From Paraphysoderma sedebokerense (lineage: Eukaryota; Blastocladiomycota; Physodermatomycetes; Physodermatales; Physodermataceae), in assembly GCA_025602915.1 (NCBI GenBank), contig JAHLJZ010000109.1:1-64000 (forward strand): a stretch of DNA of 64,000 bases, read 5' to 3'. The notes beneath the pieces are model-generated. The model ran no database searches, was not told the origin of the DNA, and saw only the letters and a list, made by a program, of their open reading frames with translations. Positions 11,350 to 23,206 of the stretch are shown one piece after another. The position numbers were made by a program, and so were the translations under genes. Each line of letters starts with the position of its first letter. Position 1 is the first letter of the stretch.

Positions 11350-11993
11350 GATCGTGGCAGAAGGAAACAGGAAGTGAATGAATCGATGGGGAGAAATCGA
11401 CTTTTAATCGAAAAAACTTTTGTTGAACAAAAAATTTTTTTCAGACTTGTGTCAGCGAAGACGACAAACGACAGCGGAGAGATGACGGGATGCAGTAAAT
11501 TGGAACGCTGCACTGCAAGGATTGGGATGTACTTTTTAAAGAAGGAGAAACAGAAAGGATTGTCTATGGATGAGAGAGAGAAAAAAAGAGGTTGATATGG
11601 AACACCCAAAGAAAAAAAATCAAACAGAAACGTCGAGGGCTAAACCGGGACCATCCGAAACAAAATCACGTGTTCAGTCTCCTATGACAACTCACCCAGG
11701 GAGAGCTGTTGGAATGGAGCAAAAATGTTTCAAGTGAGATTGCATCAGAAACAGCGAATCATGCCTTCTGGAACACAAGGTCATCGATAGACTGTGGAGA
11801 TTATGTGTGAAAAGTTATCTGCGTGCACAGCAAGGACACGGATTGGCACGAATTTACGACTAAGCGAGCATTTAACTCGACCCAAGTTTATTGATACAGT
11901 ATTTCCAACTTCACACTGTGCTAATACTGACGCATTGTTATATGTCACTTTTATACGATCTTCACTATCAATATGAAAACGCGCATTCCTGGC
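11350..11993. other. Intergenic between LARP1 start and AAT stop
   Basis: I see no supported gene. It should hold the LARP1 promoter and 5' UTR (minus strand) and the 3' end of the aminotransferase transcript. Short open frames here have no recognisable features. Confidence 0.5.
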
Positions 11994-13801
11994 CTAAGCA
12001 CGGTGCTTTGTTACTTCGTGAATAGCTTGGGCCAAATACTTGACATTATGAGACGAGATTCCGGCAATAGAGATTCGACCATCGCGGGTGAGGTAGACGC
12101 TATGTTTGCTTTTAAGTGCATCAACCTGTATATTTGATTTTGATGTAAGCATAACACAATATGTATGGGAAGATAATTTACACAATCATACCTCTTCAGG
12201 GGTCAATCCAGAATAGCAGAACATGCCAATTTGATTAGTAATGTGATCCCAATTAATTTGAGATTTAAAATCGTCGACCAAATGATGCTTCAACATTTTC
12301 CTCATTGTAATGATGCGATTGGCCATACCGGATAATTCTTCAAGCCTGATGAATAGACCCTGAGCTTAATCGATTTTTAACTTAGCGAGCAAATGTATAG
12401 TGTTGCGTACCATTCCTCTTTCAATTCGTTATTATGCAAAACTTCACTCACAATTCTGGCACCATTAAGTGGTGGGTTAGAGTACATAGCTCTCACCAAA
12501 ATTTTTACCTGACTTTCGACCCTGGACTTTTCTTCTGTGTCTTTACAAACAATACCAATGCTTCCAACGCGCTCCCCATATAAACCTAAATTTTTCGCAA
12601 ATGATTGACACATCATGAGTTTACCCTCCTTCCCTATTTTCGGGTTGGACAGGAACAATCGAAGGGCATGTGCGTCCTTGGTAATATCACCGGAGGCGAA
12701 CCCTTGATATGCCATATCGAAAAGAGGGAAATGATTCTTTGAAATAACAGTGTCGAGAATCTTTTGCCATTGTTGCTTGGTGGGGTCAACACCTGTGGGA
12801 TTATGGGCACAAGCGTGGAGAAGAATAATGGAGTTTTCAGGAGCGTTCTGAGATGTGGATGTGACAGAATTTGGTGAGGCCATATAAACTTAGAACGTCT
12901 GGAATAATTGTTCGGTGAATACATACCTTAAGATCTTCAAGCATTCCTGCTTCATCCAAACCGTTGGTACTTTTGTCAAAGTATCTGTATCCCTTGACCT
13001 CCAATCCAGAGTCTCTGAAAATCGGCGTATGATTTCCCCATGAAGGGGTAGGCAAGTAAATAGTCTTTGCATGAGGATACCATCGGGAAAAGAAGGCTCC
13101 GGCAATTCGAAGGGCTCCAGTACCAGAGATACTTTGGCAAGTTACAACCTAAAGCACAATAGGCCACGTAAGAAAGACGATAATCAATGACATGTAGGTT
13201 AGTATCAGTATTCGTAACCCACAAGATTACGCATTCCCTAAATTAACCAATCTTCATTGCTTGAGATTGAATCTACGTACTCTTCCGCTAGTGAGAGCTT
13301 CGACATTATCACCCCAGGCCAATTTTGCAGCGCCCTCGGTAAACGAACTCAACCCCGTAATAGGAAGGTATTCTTTATCCAAAGCCTTTCCAGCGACACT
13401 CTTTTCTGCTTTACGAACACAATTCAAAACATAAGGTTTTCCGCTGTCATCTCTGTAAGCTCCTACACCGAGATTCATTTTGTGGCCAGATTGGTCCTTT
13501 TTAAATGCCTCGGTAACTAGAATATTAGCGAGTATACATGTTCAACCGTTCGAAAAGTGTGCAACATCAGTTAAAAATTAATCATGAATTTACAAAATAA
13601 ATCAGTAGGATTAATACGGGTCAGTCAATTCATTTGCAAGTCATGATACAAAGATGATCAAGAAAATAGCCGCCACAAACCTCCTAGAATTGCGTCAGGA
13701 GGTCCCATTTTGACCTGACTCCAGGTAGTAGCAGATCTGACGGCCAAAGACGACCATTTCTGCGTAGATGCGACTCTCGACAAAGACCTTAACGACAGCA
13801 T
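11994..13801 (-). CDS. AAT1: Aspartate aminotransferase, mitochondrial
   Basis: This PLP enzyme interconverts aspartate and 2-oxoglutarate with oxaloacetate and glutamate, and serves the malate-aspartate shuttle. Six exons fit: 13801-13681, 13516-13281, 13148-12927, 12847-12411, 12345-12192 and 12125-11994, giving 433 aa, the usual length. The start codon at 13801 opens an Arg/Ser-rich presequence ([20 protein letters not shown]) typical of mitochondrial import. The mature enzyme begins [14 protein letters not shown]. Family blocks include [72 protein letters not shown], and [16 protein letters not shown], which holds the Schiff-base Lys. It ends [14 protein letters not shown]. The intact gene starts about 270 bp downstream (in its transcriptional sense) of the next minus-strand gene. 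The presequence favours the mitochondrial over the cytosolic isoform. Confidence 0.95.
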
Positions 13802-14068
13802 TCTTGGGATTTGAATTAATGATATGATGATGTAGAATAAGACTCCTCTGTCGTCTGTAGTGTTTTTTTGTTTTCAGGGTCAACGTTAATTTCAAGGTGA
13901 GGCTAACGCGGCGGCTTGGATTAAATTTTGAGCCGTCTGATGACACAATTTAAATTCCATTAATTGATAATTGACAGTGCTATCAAATTTAACATAACTG
14001 CATATCATACAGACTATTTATCAAAATGGTTAATTTAATAACCTGTAATGTTAAGAGCAATCGAACGA

Positions 14069-15258
14069 TCAAAACATTCCGCAGAACAAAATTCCAAAAC
14101 AGATGCCAATACATTCTGGCTCGGCTTTCCTCTTTTTTATCGGTCTTAAAATAGTATACAGCATCATACACGCATTAATAAGGATTTGAATAGTTTCTTC
14201 GGGTGTGCTTTTAAAACCAGACGGAAAGAATTGAGTAGTTGAGTAAAAAATCACCCAATTAGATTGAATTTTACTAATAACGCAACGAAAAAAAAATATT
14301 TCGCAACTTACCTTCCCTCGATTTTAGTCACGATTTCACTTGTCGGGGCCGGACCGAAACCAGGTGTAGCCATAGTGGCAGCCATGACATTATTCAACAA
14401 TCCTTCTAAAAGAGATAAAGTGATATTCAACCTTCGTTGTTCGTCTTCGGAACCGATAAATCGTCCTACAACAACGTAATGTATTCCTTCAGTTAACTTG
14501 TTGACATCGACTGCAGATGAGTTTGATATTTTGCCGCTTGGGGTGGTTGGAAATTCAAAATTTGGGATAGTAATTAAACGAGCTTCAATTTCAAATTTCG
14601 AGATATGGTATTTCTTAACGATAATAATAAATGTTTGGTTGTTAATGCTGACATGAATCAGCGGATTATTCTGAATAGTCGGGTTCATAACAGTTGTCAC
14701 ATTTGTTGGCTTGAGTGTTGCTGCTTCTGAATTATTCTGTGAATTCAGATATCGGTGTATCGTTAAGGTGTAAGGGTCAAACGAAGTTTCTCGCACGACG
14801 GAAATAAGTGGATTCCCGATATCCTTTTCCTTAGCTTGCTTTCCAGACTCTGAATTGGCAGTGGACTTGTCGCGCGATTTCATTAACCGAACAAATTCTC
14901 TTGCCGAATAAAACTTCCATTTGGCAGTTGCACTTAATAGCGTCTCGGTATCTTCATATTGTATTACATAATGTGACTTTTGGGTGGCCGCTGAATCTAC
15001 TGTCATTGCATTCCTGTTAGGTCCTCGTACTACGTGGTACTGCGTTGGAATTCCTAGCGGGTATGCAGCCGAATACAATTGTTCTGTTTGCGGGGCTTGT
15101 ACAGTCGGCGAACTAATTAGTGCATTGGTAGACGCAGTACTAATAATTCCGTACTGACTCGACACTGAAGAAATTTGACGCTGAAGATTTTGTTGGGGAA
15201 GGAGAGAAGTAGAGTCGCTCGATGAATAATATTGCATTTCGACCGGTTGGTTCGCCAT
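14069..15258 (-). CDS. Uncharacterised protein
   Basis: I do not recognise this gene. Two exons fit by phase: 15258-14312 with a strong GTAAGT donor, and 14207-14069, giving about 361 aa. The N-terminal 100 residues are Ser/Gln/Thr-rich and likely disordered. The middle is better conserved in character, with alternating hydrophobic strands (HVSINNQTFIIIVKKYHISKFEIEARL region), and ends in a possible helix (RRLNITLSLLEGLLNNVM). The short last exon, rich in Cys, Met and Ile, is the weakest part, and the true C-terminus may lie further downstream after another intron. It has no signal peptide. It is divergently arranged with the CCDC43-like gene across about 850 bp. Confidence 0.6.
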
Positions 15259-16104
15259 CTTAGAATATCTCAGAGTATATAATTCTTTTCTATAGAAATA
15301 GTACCCTTATATTTGTCTAGAGCGAATGTTGAGTCGAGTCCTATTTCTTAGTTGAATAAGAGCATCTGGAATCTACGAGTTTTGTATGTGGTTAACCTCA
15401 AATGAGCAGGTGCACGTCCGGGCCACGACACAGTTGTCTGGAATATGATCTAATAAACTGAAAAAAGAAACATCAGAAATTTCAGTGGGAGATATACTTG
15501 CGTGAGATAAATAATTTAATGAAGTGAATAAATTATTTTAATATCGCTTATCCCAAATTTTTATGTTCCTAGCCTTAAATATCACTAGTCCGGGTTTGAT
15601 ACCGAATGCTCAATGAATCCAATTTGATAAGTTATGGTGCGACAATTGCATATTGGATGACTGCTACCATGAATGAGATACTTTTCAATTCAGTCCGTTA
15701 TTCGTATTTTATATAATACTAAACCATTCTATCAACTTCATTTCTATCACCTCGAAACCCACCCAAGTTAGACCTCTCTCTCTGTTCATCTAGACCTTGT
15801 CATTTCAAAACCAAAAACCCAAGACCTCTCAAAACTAAATATAAAAATTAAAACAAAAATATTATAACCAATCTAATGAACATCTCATAATTTCTCCGTC
15901 CCTCGTAACTCTCAAGTCCCCAACCCTTCCCATTTCCATCCGATCTATCTTTTTCATTCACAGCCACATTCAACTTTTCAAGTCAACATGTGACTATAAT
16001 CCACCATCCATACTTCCCAATTCCACTAAAATTTTCATTCCCCAACATTTAACAATCAAATCATTCAACCAAGTTCAACCAATATTCGAAAACTTCAGCA
16101 AAAA
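15259..16104. promoter_or_regulatory. Divergent intergenic region, pyrimidine-rich on one side
   Basis: It separates the minus-strand gene starting at 15258 from the plus-strand gene starting at 16105, so it should carry both promoters. From about 15730 to 16090 the plus strand is strongly C/T/A-biased with few G, as in a CT-rich fungal leader before the CCDC43-like start codon. No open frame is convincing. Confidence 0.45.
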
Positions 16105-17145
16105 ATGATGACGAACTCACAAACAGATATTGATATAGAAGGTACACTCTCCACCTTCTTACACCAAAAATTAGAATCAAGAATAGGAGAAGGTAAAATC
16201 GACGAGGTCAGTTCCTTTCCTTATATTCCGTCATTCCATTTCCACTAGAATTCATCATCGTTAACTGTTAACTGTTTATTTTAAATCTTACTTTTGAAAT
16301 ACTATAATTGATTAAACGTATTGATTGATTAGGCATTAACAACGTACATAGCCGGTCTCATCACCGACGATACCCTCTCATCATCCGAGAAAAAAGAAAC
16401 AGTAATTGAATTTTTGAGTGCGTCGTTGGCGGAGGTAGAACCTGATTCTGAGAATTCAAATGAAATTAATGAAACCGAGTTGGAAAAGTTGTATGATATT
16501 GTGGTTAATAGATATGGGGAGGTAATGAGTGAGATAGAACGGAATCAAGAGGTCCAGAAAAAATTGGAAATTGAGAAGGCTAAAGGTTTGTGAGGACTTT
16601 TGCCTTTAATTTTTATGATGTGATTATCATTATAACTTAATCGGTTTAATTGTGACTAAATAGAACAAGAACAATCCATATTCAATCAACATTCTGTACC
16701 TAATTCCCTCCTAGACTCGTCAAAAGAAACTCAAAACAATGGAGGTAGATCTAAACTGAAGGAACAGATTATACAGAAATATGGATCTGGGTATGACGAG
16801 ATGAGTATCGTTCAGAGAGGAGACGGAGAAGAGGAAGTTGTTTATTTTGAGTCAAATCGTCAAGAGAGTTTAGGTATTGCTGTTTTTCTTTCTCTCTTCC
16901 TTTCTCTCTTCCTTTTTTGTACCAGTTTTCTCATTTGTTTAATGCTTATAGACGACCCACTATTTCAAAACACATCGGCTCAAAATCGACGGGTGGTTTC
17001 AGACCAAGAATCACAAAGACGAGAACACCTTCGAACCAAGAATGCGCAACAAAAACAACGGGAAGCAGAGTTACTAGAGAAACAAAAATTAGCCAAAGAA
17101 AAAGAAAAAAGGAGGACAATGAAAAAAGAAAAGAGAAGAATGTGA
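16105..17145 (+). CDS. CCDC43: CCDC43-like coiled-coil protein
   Basis: Four exons fit: 16105-16206, 16333-16585, 16664-16873 and 16952-17145, giving 252 aa, close to the human CCDC43 length. The N-terminal fold (FLHQKLESRIGEGKIDEALT, then YIAGLI) parallels the CCDC43 segment in which a short acidic region precedes a YILGIL-type helix. The middle has RSKLKEQIIQKYGSGYDE, matching a conserved segment followed by acidic residues. The last exon begins DPLFQNTSAQNRR and runs into a highly charged coiled coil rich in Lys, Glu and Arg, ending KKEKRRM, like the basic tail of the family. Its cellular role is poorly known. An ATG pair opens the frame; I used the first. The last part of the gene is duplicated just downstream. 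Confidence 0.8.
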
Positions 17146-17339
17146 TGAATGTGATTTAGTTCAGTTTGGTGATTTGTTATTTTTAAATATTTAAATATAA
17201 AATCTCAAATGAAGCCAACTCAAAAGTTCGGGTTTGCCGTTCATTCCTGTGATACTATCCACGTAGTATGTCACTATTCTAAAACTATTTGAAGTGAATA
17301 GAATTGACTTTTATTTATTCACAGTTCTGTTTGCAAACA
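17021..17339 (+). repeat. Tandem duplication, copy 1 (CCDC43 3' end)
   Basis: This stretch covers the last ~120 coding bases of the CCDC43-like gene plus its 3' flank. It is repeated at an offset of 319 bp. The coding part is nearly identical in both copies, while the 3' flanks have diverged by substitutions and small indels. Confidence 0.85.
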
Positions 17340-17634
17340 GAGAACACCTTCGAACCAAGAATGCGCAACAAAAACAACGGGAAGCAGAGTTACTAGAGAA
17401 ACAAAAATTAGCCAAAGAAAAAGAAAAAAGGAGGACAATGAAAAAAGAGAAAAGAAGAATGTGATGAAAGTAATTTAGTTCGGTTTGGTGATTGTTATGT
17501 TTAAATAATTAAACATAAAATCGCCAATCAAACCAACCCTGTGATTCTATCCACATAGAAACTCAAAAACTATTCTATAACTATTTTAAGTGAATAGAAT
17601 TGACTTTCATTTATTCACAGTTTTGTTTGCAAAA
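17340..17634 (+). pseudogene. Partial duplicate of the CCDC43 tail, copy 2
   Basis: It begins GAGAACACCTTCGAACC like position 17021 and repeats the basic coiled-coil tail down to the ATGTGA stop (about 17459-17464), followed by a related 3' flank ending in TTCACAGTTTTGTTTGCA. It lacks the first exons and a start codon. It could act only if the upstream stop were skipped by splicing: the segment before each copy carries a TTTATTCACAG-like acceptor, so an alternative last exon is conceivable but unproven. Confidence 0.75.
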
Positions 17635-18091
17635 ATATATACAAAGCAAATCCTAAACCAGCGAAATACACAAGCATATCCGCTTTTCATACTAAAATCT
17701 ATACCCCTTTTTCAACCACTGTATTCCCAAACACTTGAGACTCCAATATTACGGTGTACTCATAGATTAGACATATTCAACTGTTTAAGTTTGTATATCG
17801 CAATTAAAAAATTCAAAGAATTAGAATCACTAAAACCAAAAACTCTCGTCTATTTTCGAGCTCTATAATGAAGTGAAATAAAATCAATGTGTTTTGTTTG
17901 AGAGGGGGTATTAAAAGATAAAAAATAAATCAAGAAAATGTAACTAGTCGGCATGGTGACACATCTCTATAGAATCGGAAGATACAAAATTGAAACAGAC
18001 TATGTACACTTTTTACAAGTCCGGGTTTTGGGTTGGTAGACACTGTACTTCAGAACTTTGTAACAAGCCATCTATAAGGCTCGAAACCACA
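17635..18091. other. Intergenic, convergent 3' ends
   Basis: This lies between the CCDC43 duplicate and the stop codon of the HSF-type gene. It is AT-rich. One open frame on the plus strand at 17590-17868 has no recognisable features and overlaps the repeat, so I did not call it. Confidence 0.45.
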
Positions 18092-20528
18092 CTAACTGTC
18101 CCAAGAGACGCCTTGGCCTAACCCTCGTTGTTCGTAATTATCGACCAAAATATCTTCGTCAAAGTCACCGTCGAACTCGTCGGCGCTTGCACCGTGTTCA
18201 CTGAAATGATTCAATTGATTTAGCTTTTGCATCCAACTCGGTAAAGGTGGGAGTTTGAGCGAATCCGGGTTCCGCAGTGACGGCAAATTGGCTGTCGAAT
18301 GAGGGTGGTGTGTGGGTGTTGGATAGGAGTCCATAGATGTAGTTGTCAAGCCTCCGCTGACGGTGGGGACATTGAAGGGGTTGCTGAATGAATTGTCGGT
18401 GGATGGAGGGGGGAAGTATCCCGGGGATTGTGCAGAAACGTACGGATAAGAGTGGTGCTGCATACCAGAGTGAGTGATAGCAGAATGGGGATGCGAAAAA
18501 GTAGGAGACATGTAGTCCTGCGGAGGGTGTGGATGATGTCGTTCTGCGGCTAGCGAAATGGGAGTCCAATCTTTGCCGGCCGAATTTTCATGCTGGTGGG
18601 CACGGGGTAATGAAAAGTCATTGGGTGAAGGATAAATCGATGAATCGACAAGATGGGTTTGATCTGGATAGCCATTGTTGTATGCAGGGTGACACTGATC
18701 CGGTGGATAAGATACCATGGCGGATGGATCTGGGAATGGAGGTTGAGAAGAGTAACCTGCGTAGGCATGCATTTCAGAATATTGATAGGATGGTTTGTAG
18801 GTTGAGTTTGCTTCTCGATTTTGAATGAAATCGTCAAGGGTCAATCGGGTGTTTAACTTTTGAGAGTACTCGTTGTACTCGTGCCTCAGTTTACCGGAAC
18901 CTAAAAGATAAACAAATGGGTTACACAATGTTACGATATTGGCAAACAAAGAAGTGTTAATATCAGCGCAATCTCACCACATACCATCTAGTCCACTCTG
19001 TTCCAGGACGCCAATCAATTCTGCCATGACACCATTGAGTTGTCCTAAATGACCGTCTAAACCAGACAAAACTGGTTTGATTTCACTCTCCCCCACCTGA
19101 TTCAAGTACTGCGCCGTGTTCATCCAGGATTTTTGGGCATTAGAGAGATCGGACAACTTGGCTTCAAAATTGATGGGCTCGTTCGCCAGCGATCCAGGAT
19201 GAAAAGTTTCTTTTCGGTTTTCAGGATGCTTGACGGTCGATATCGATGTTTGCGAATTTAGTGGCAATCCGACAATGATGTGTTGGTCTTCGTCTTCATC
19301 GGCGACATTGAAGTTTGCACGCTCGTCGGTTAGAGAGGTACTGTTGACTTCTTTTGAGCTACCAGCCACTTTTCGCTTTATATTGACCAACAAGCTGGGT
19401 TGATTTCGTCTAAAATACGGATTTTGGTAAAATATTCCGTTCGGTTTATAGTCTTGCAAATTTGATGGGATGGTGGCCGTGACACGTTGAAAGCAGTATA
19501 TCTATAATGTATAGCATATAACGTAGCGATATCAAATTCAAAATTGTTAGCAGGCCATCAAAGCAAAGGGGAGCGTATCTCTGGCAATATACAATAGGCA
19601 CTCAAGTGACACTACGCAATCTATGATCAAGTGAAATTCCAAAGGGATGGAGTATAACGTACATTCATCTGACGAGTGAACGAAGTGAATTTACAATGAT
19701 TAAACACTTTGGGAAAGACCTGACTGGCGAGATCTTTGTGATTATACAGTCCAAAAATATCACCTTGGGCATTCCACTGAACGTAATCCTTGAGAGTCGG
19801 GTCATGCGTGAGACTGTTGATGATGTCGCGTTCGTGGATCAGGGTACCGCGGGATAGTGTGTTGTTGGTTATGATTTGTGATTGATATAAATGCATAAAA
19901 GATAGGAAAAAGAGAGATGGAAAGAAGAGCAAATGTCGATTCAGTTATCGTCTGATCACGTCGTCGGAAGAACAATAGTCAAAGAAACGATTGATGGAAT
20001 CACCCGAGCAGAGGTGAAGGGAGCCGTTGTTTGCCAAAGAACGAGTGCCCATAAAAAATGATGCGATCAAAAGAAAAGAGAACATGACAGAGGCATTTTT
20101 TTTTTTGCAAATGCATACGACAGAGGAATGTGGACATTCGAGTTGATCACCCTGAGTGACTCTTCCCCCTGATCCCAATTTCAGTTTTTGACGCCGCAAC
20201 CGGTAGAGCAAAGAGTCCACAGTCGGAGGCATTTTTAACATTTCAACTGGCTTCCCTTTTCCACGACTTTTCTTCCAGTAAAAGCAATATAGGGAGGAAT
20301 AAATGGCATTTTAAAGAACGAGAGAGAGAGAGACACGAACCAGTAGAGTTTTTTGAGGAAGGAAGGGACGGTTTTCAAGTGCTTTACAGCGATTTCGAGG
20401 GAGGCGTCGTGGTCCGAGGGGGGATGGGTTGAGTGTGGGGATTGCAATTGCGGGATTGGGTTGGGGATGAGGGAGTGGTGGAGGGGGAGAGGGAGAGGCA
20501 GAGGATGAGGATGGTGATGAGAGGACAT
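18092..20528 (-). CDS. Heat-shock-factor-type transcription factor
   Basis: This is a nuclear DNA-binding regulator. Four exons fit by phase: 20528-20341, 19813-19663, 19501-18985 and 18900-18092, giving 554 aa. The His/Pro-rich N-terminus leads into an HSF domain split over three exons: VPSFLKKLYC, then DYVQWNAQGDIFGLYN and KVFNHCKFTSFTRQMN (recognition helix, normally SFVRQLN), then IYCFQRV and IFYQNPYFRRNQPSLL. After the domain comes a helical stretch (about residues 240-290) that could be an oligomerisation coiled coil. The C-terminal exon is rich in His, Pro, Tyr and Ser, like an activation region, and ends with an acidic segment. There is no receiver domain, so it is not Skn7-like; it could be an HSF1 or Sfl1 type. 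The first intron (527 bp) is unusually long. Confidence 0.85.
20312..20340 (-). repeat. GA/CT microsatellite abutting an HSF-gene splice donor
   Basis: A run of GA dinucleotides (about 20319-20332 on the plus strand) lies directly inside the first intron of the HSF-type gene, right after its donor GTTCGTG at 20340. On the transcript it reads GTTCGTGTCTCTCTCTC. Confidence 0.75.
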
Positions 20529-23206
20529 GGTGGAGTTGTGGGCAGTGAGTGATGAGAGGGGATGTCTGCGTTCAGTGTGAGTGTGCCATCCGTGAACAGA
20601 GTGCAGTGTATGTCGAGTGTATGTCGAGTGTATGTAGTCGAGAGAGGGAATGAAGGGAACAGAGTGAGTCCAGCGGCTGTCGACTGATCCACCACGACAG
20701 TAGATGTATATGTATACGCACCTGTCTGCCAGCCTTCTGTGCTGTATGTTATCTGCTACTCCGTGGTGATGTGGACCGCTCTCCCGATAGATCTATCTAT
20801 CTACCCTTTCTCTCTTTGTTGAAGAGAGTGTGTGTGGGTGTGGCAGAGTGACTGGGCTGGCGGAGAGGGAATGTCCAAGTCCGGGATACTTCCCTTTATA
20901 AGTCTCTCCTTTGGAGTGTACCAGTCGGTTGAACTCTCTCTTTGCCCCCACCGCAGTCCACTCTCTGTCCACCCGCACACTCACGATCGATAGTACACAA
21001 GTGACAAATCCCTCCTCCGCTCCTCCTCTCATCCCTCTCCTGCCGTCCTGCTCTGTCCTGCTCCCTTCAGCTCGGTGTCTCCCCTGTGCTCTGTGTGCCA
21101 CCGTCCGTCATCCCTCTCAGCATCCACTGATCCACCCTGGTTTGAGTGTTTATACTCCCTCCAACTCAAGACTGTGTCAACCGACTAATGAATATGCATA
21201 CTATAGTACTTGTGAATTCACTTATACATACTGGATAAATAATAAATTGAACCATGACAATTAGTAATGGCCGCACACAACGCCGCCCAACTGACCCAAG
21301 CCGAGAGAATCAAGTTTCTCCCTGTGCCACACTGCCACTGGCAAGTTTACCATCTCTCTCTCATCATGATTCATGACGTAAGAATGAGCAAACCCAGCTG
21401 GCTGTCGCGTAAGACAAAAATCAAGCTCGCCTCAGGCCTCCAACTTTGGGCTGACTTGCTGCCGTTGCTCAGTACTATTGGACCTTGGACTTACTAACCT
21501 TGGACGCTGCAGATACAGCAGGTCCTCTCTAGGCTAATTCTCGTATATTTTCTTTGTTTCTTCCTTCTTCTCTTGCCTGGAAGATCAGTCTTGGGCAGTT
21601 TCCTGCCTTCCTGCTTGCCACAGTCCACTGTCCACTGCCTCTCCCGGCTTATTTCCCCCGCACAGCGAGAATTGAGAAATGGATCAATGCCTCTCTTTCA
21701 TGTCATCTCAGTCGTCACATCATCTTCATCAAACAAGTCCATGAGGCCAAAAGACCCATTCAGCGTCATCCATCGTGCCATCGCATGTAATAAATGTATC
21801 GACCTCAATATCGAGTTGTTTTCAACTGTTTAATGATTATCTCATTATGCGTTTTTGAAACATGGATTGTGCTCTTGCAGAATCTTGCATTCTGCTGTTG
21901 TGACTTGTGTAAAATGTGGATGCGGGTGATGTTTGTCTCTGATCGCCGCAATCCACCCAGGGCGCAGGGGACACGGGAGGGCAAGGGAGGCCGCGGGAAG
22001 AATATCAAATCATCCAAATACACACGCTGACACATTGACACGGACGAATTGTCACTCGGGGGAGTCAGCTTGAGCGGTGAACAACTGGTGAACAGCTGTG
22101 AACTTGTCCCCTGCCAGCCGCTGCAACCACTAGGTCAGCTCGGCAACCAGCGAACCCCAGGGCTGGGACTTTGACTCGGGTCACAATTCAGTTCCCTTGA
22201 CCTTGTCACCTTGGCCACCGCTATGCCCGCAGCCAGTCCGCCACCACGCTTTGTAAACTGTGAACGGAGACCTGTGAACCAGTCATCCACCCCAGTGAAC
22301 CAGAAGGTGAACCACTGAAGCAAGTGAGCGATGACTGCCCGATGACTGCCCGATGACTGCCCGATGCCCAGCGATGACTGCAGCCCTTGTCGGATACCCT
22401 TGACATGTCCCGTCGATTCCATTCTCCTCACGAGTCCTCATTCCTCGATTGGACTCAGTTGGACTCACTCCCCATTCACTCCTTTCCCGATCCACTGCGC
22501 AGTGCGCATACATGATGCCACTACTATGTATACAATATACACACCGTGGAGTGTAGATCAGTGTGGAGTGATGGCACCTGTGACTTGTGATACGCTGTCC
22601 CTGAGACCGGAGTCAGGGGACATATTATTTATAATTCAGCAGGGTTTCAATTCAAGTTTCAACCACAGAGGTCAGAGAGACAGAGAGAGAATGTTCGGAC
22701 AATGTTCGGACTTCAAAGTGAAAACGCACAGTAACAGTACCGGAACAGAGTCAACGGACTCACTCAATCCACTGTTCTGACCTCTGACTCTCTGAGATGC
22801 CACTCTAGGACCTATAATCAGATGTCAGTCTAAGACTCTAGTTCTCACAGTCCCGCAATTTCACTCTACTTGCAAATCACTCTGTAACCTGTACTTGTAG
22901 TATGTATAAACAAATATGTACAAACTCTACGAAAAAATATATCAATAGGACTCAACTATAACAGCCAATGTCGTCCAAGTTTCCGGCTGCCCCTCATTTT
23001 TACATCGTTCACGAACTTACGTTATTTGAAACCTGCTAACCCCAAGACAAACACACTCCAGATCAATCTCAAGTTGTCGTTTGCTTTTCCTTCCGGTGTA
23101 CTGGCAACTGGGAATTTGGTAACCAATGAGACCTGAAAATAAGGCCATTATAGAAGTGACTGACTATCCTTAGGAGTGACCTTTTGACCTCACGTTTCCA
23201 ATTCTG
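20529..23206. promoter_or_regulatory. 2.7 kb gene-free region upstream of the HSF-type gene
   Basis: No credible gene is present on either strand. The stretch looks richer in G+C than its neighbours and contains simple repeats: an 11-bp unit around GTGTATGTCGA (about 20606-20636), a TATC run near 20785, an 11-bp GATGACTGCCC unit three times at 22330-22362, and many GTGAAC words at 22070-22320. Paired GAA/TTC words occur at 22689-22714. It probably holds the promoter and a long 5' UTR of the HSF-type gene (minus) and the 3' end of the TTC12-like transcript. Confidence 0.5.
22330..22362. repeat. 11-bp tandem repeat, three units
   Basis: The unit GATGACTGCCC is repeated exactly three times, followed by a partial GATGCCC and a further GATGACTGC. 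Confidence 0.85.

Noticed and set aside
17590-17868. 92-codon plus-strand open frame after the CCDC43 duplicate
   Set aside because: It lies in duplicated 3' flank and AT-rich sequence and has no motif or plausible promoter.
22327-22382. Possible CRISPR-like array
   Set aside because: The units are 11 bp, directly abutting, with no spacers; a simple tandem repeat in a eukaryotic genome.
20793-22780. Several 60-140 codon frames on both strands upstream of the HSF-type gene
   Set aside because: They overlap on both strands, are low in complexity and match no protein; best seen as noncoding.
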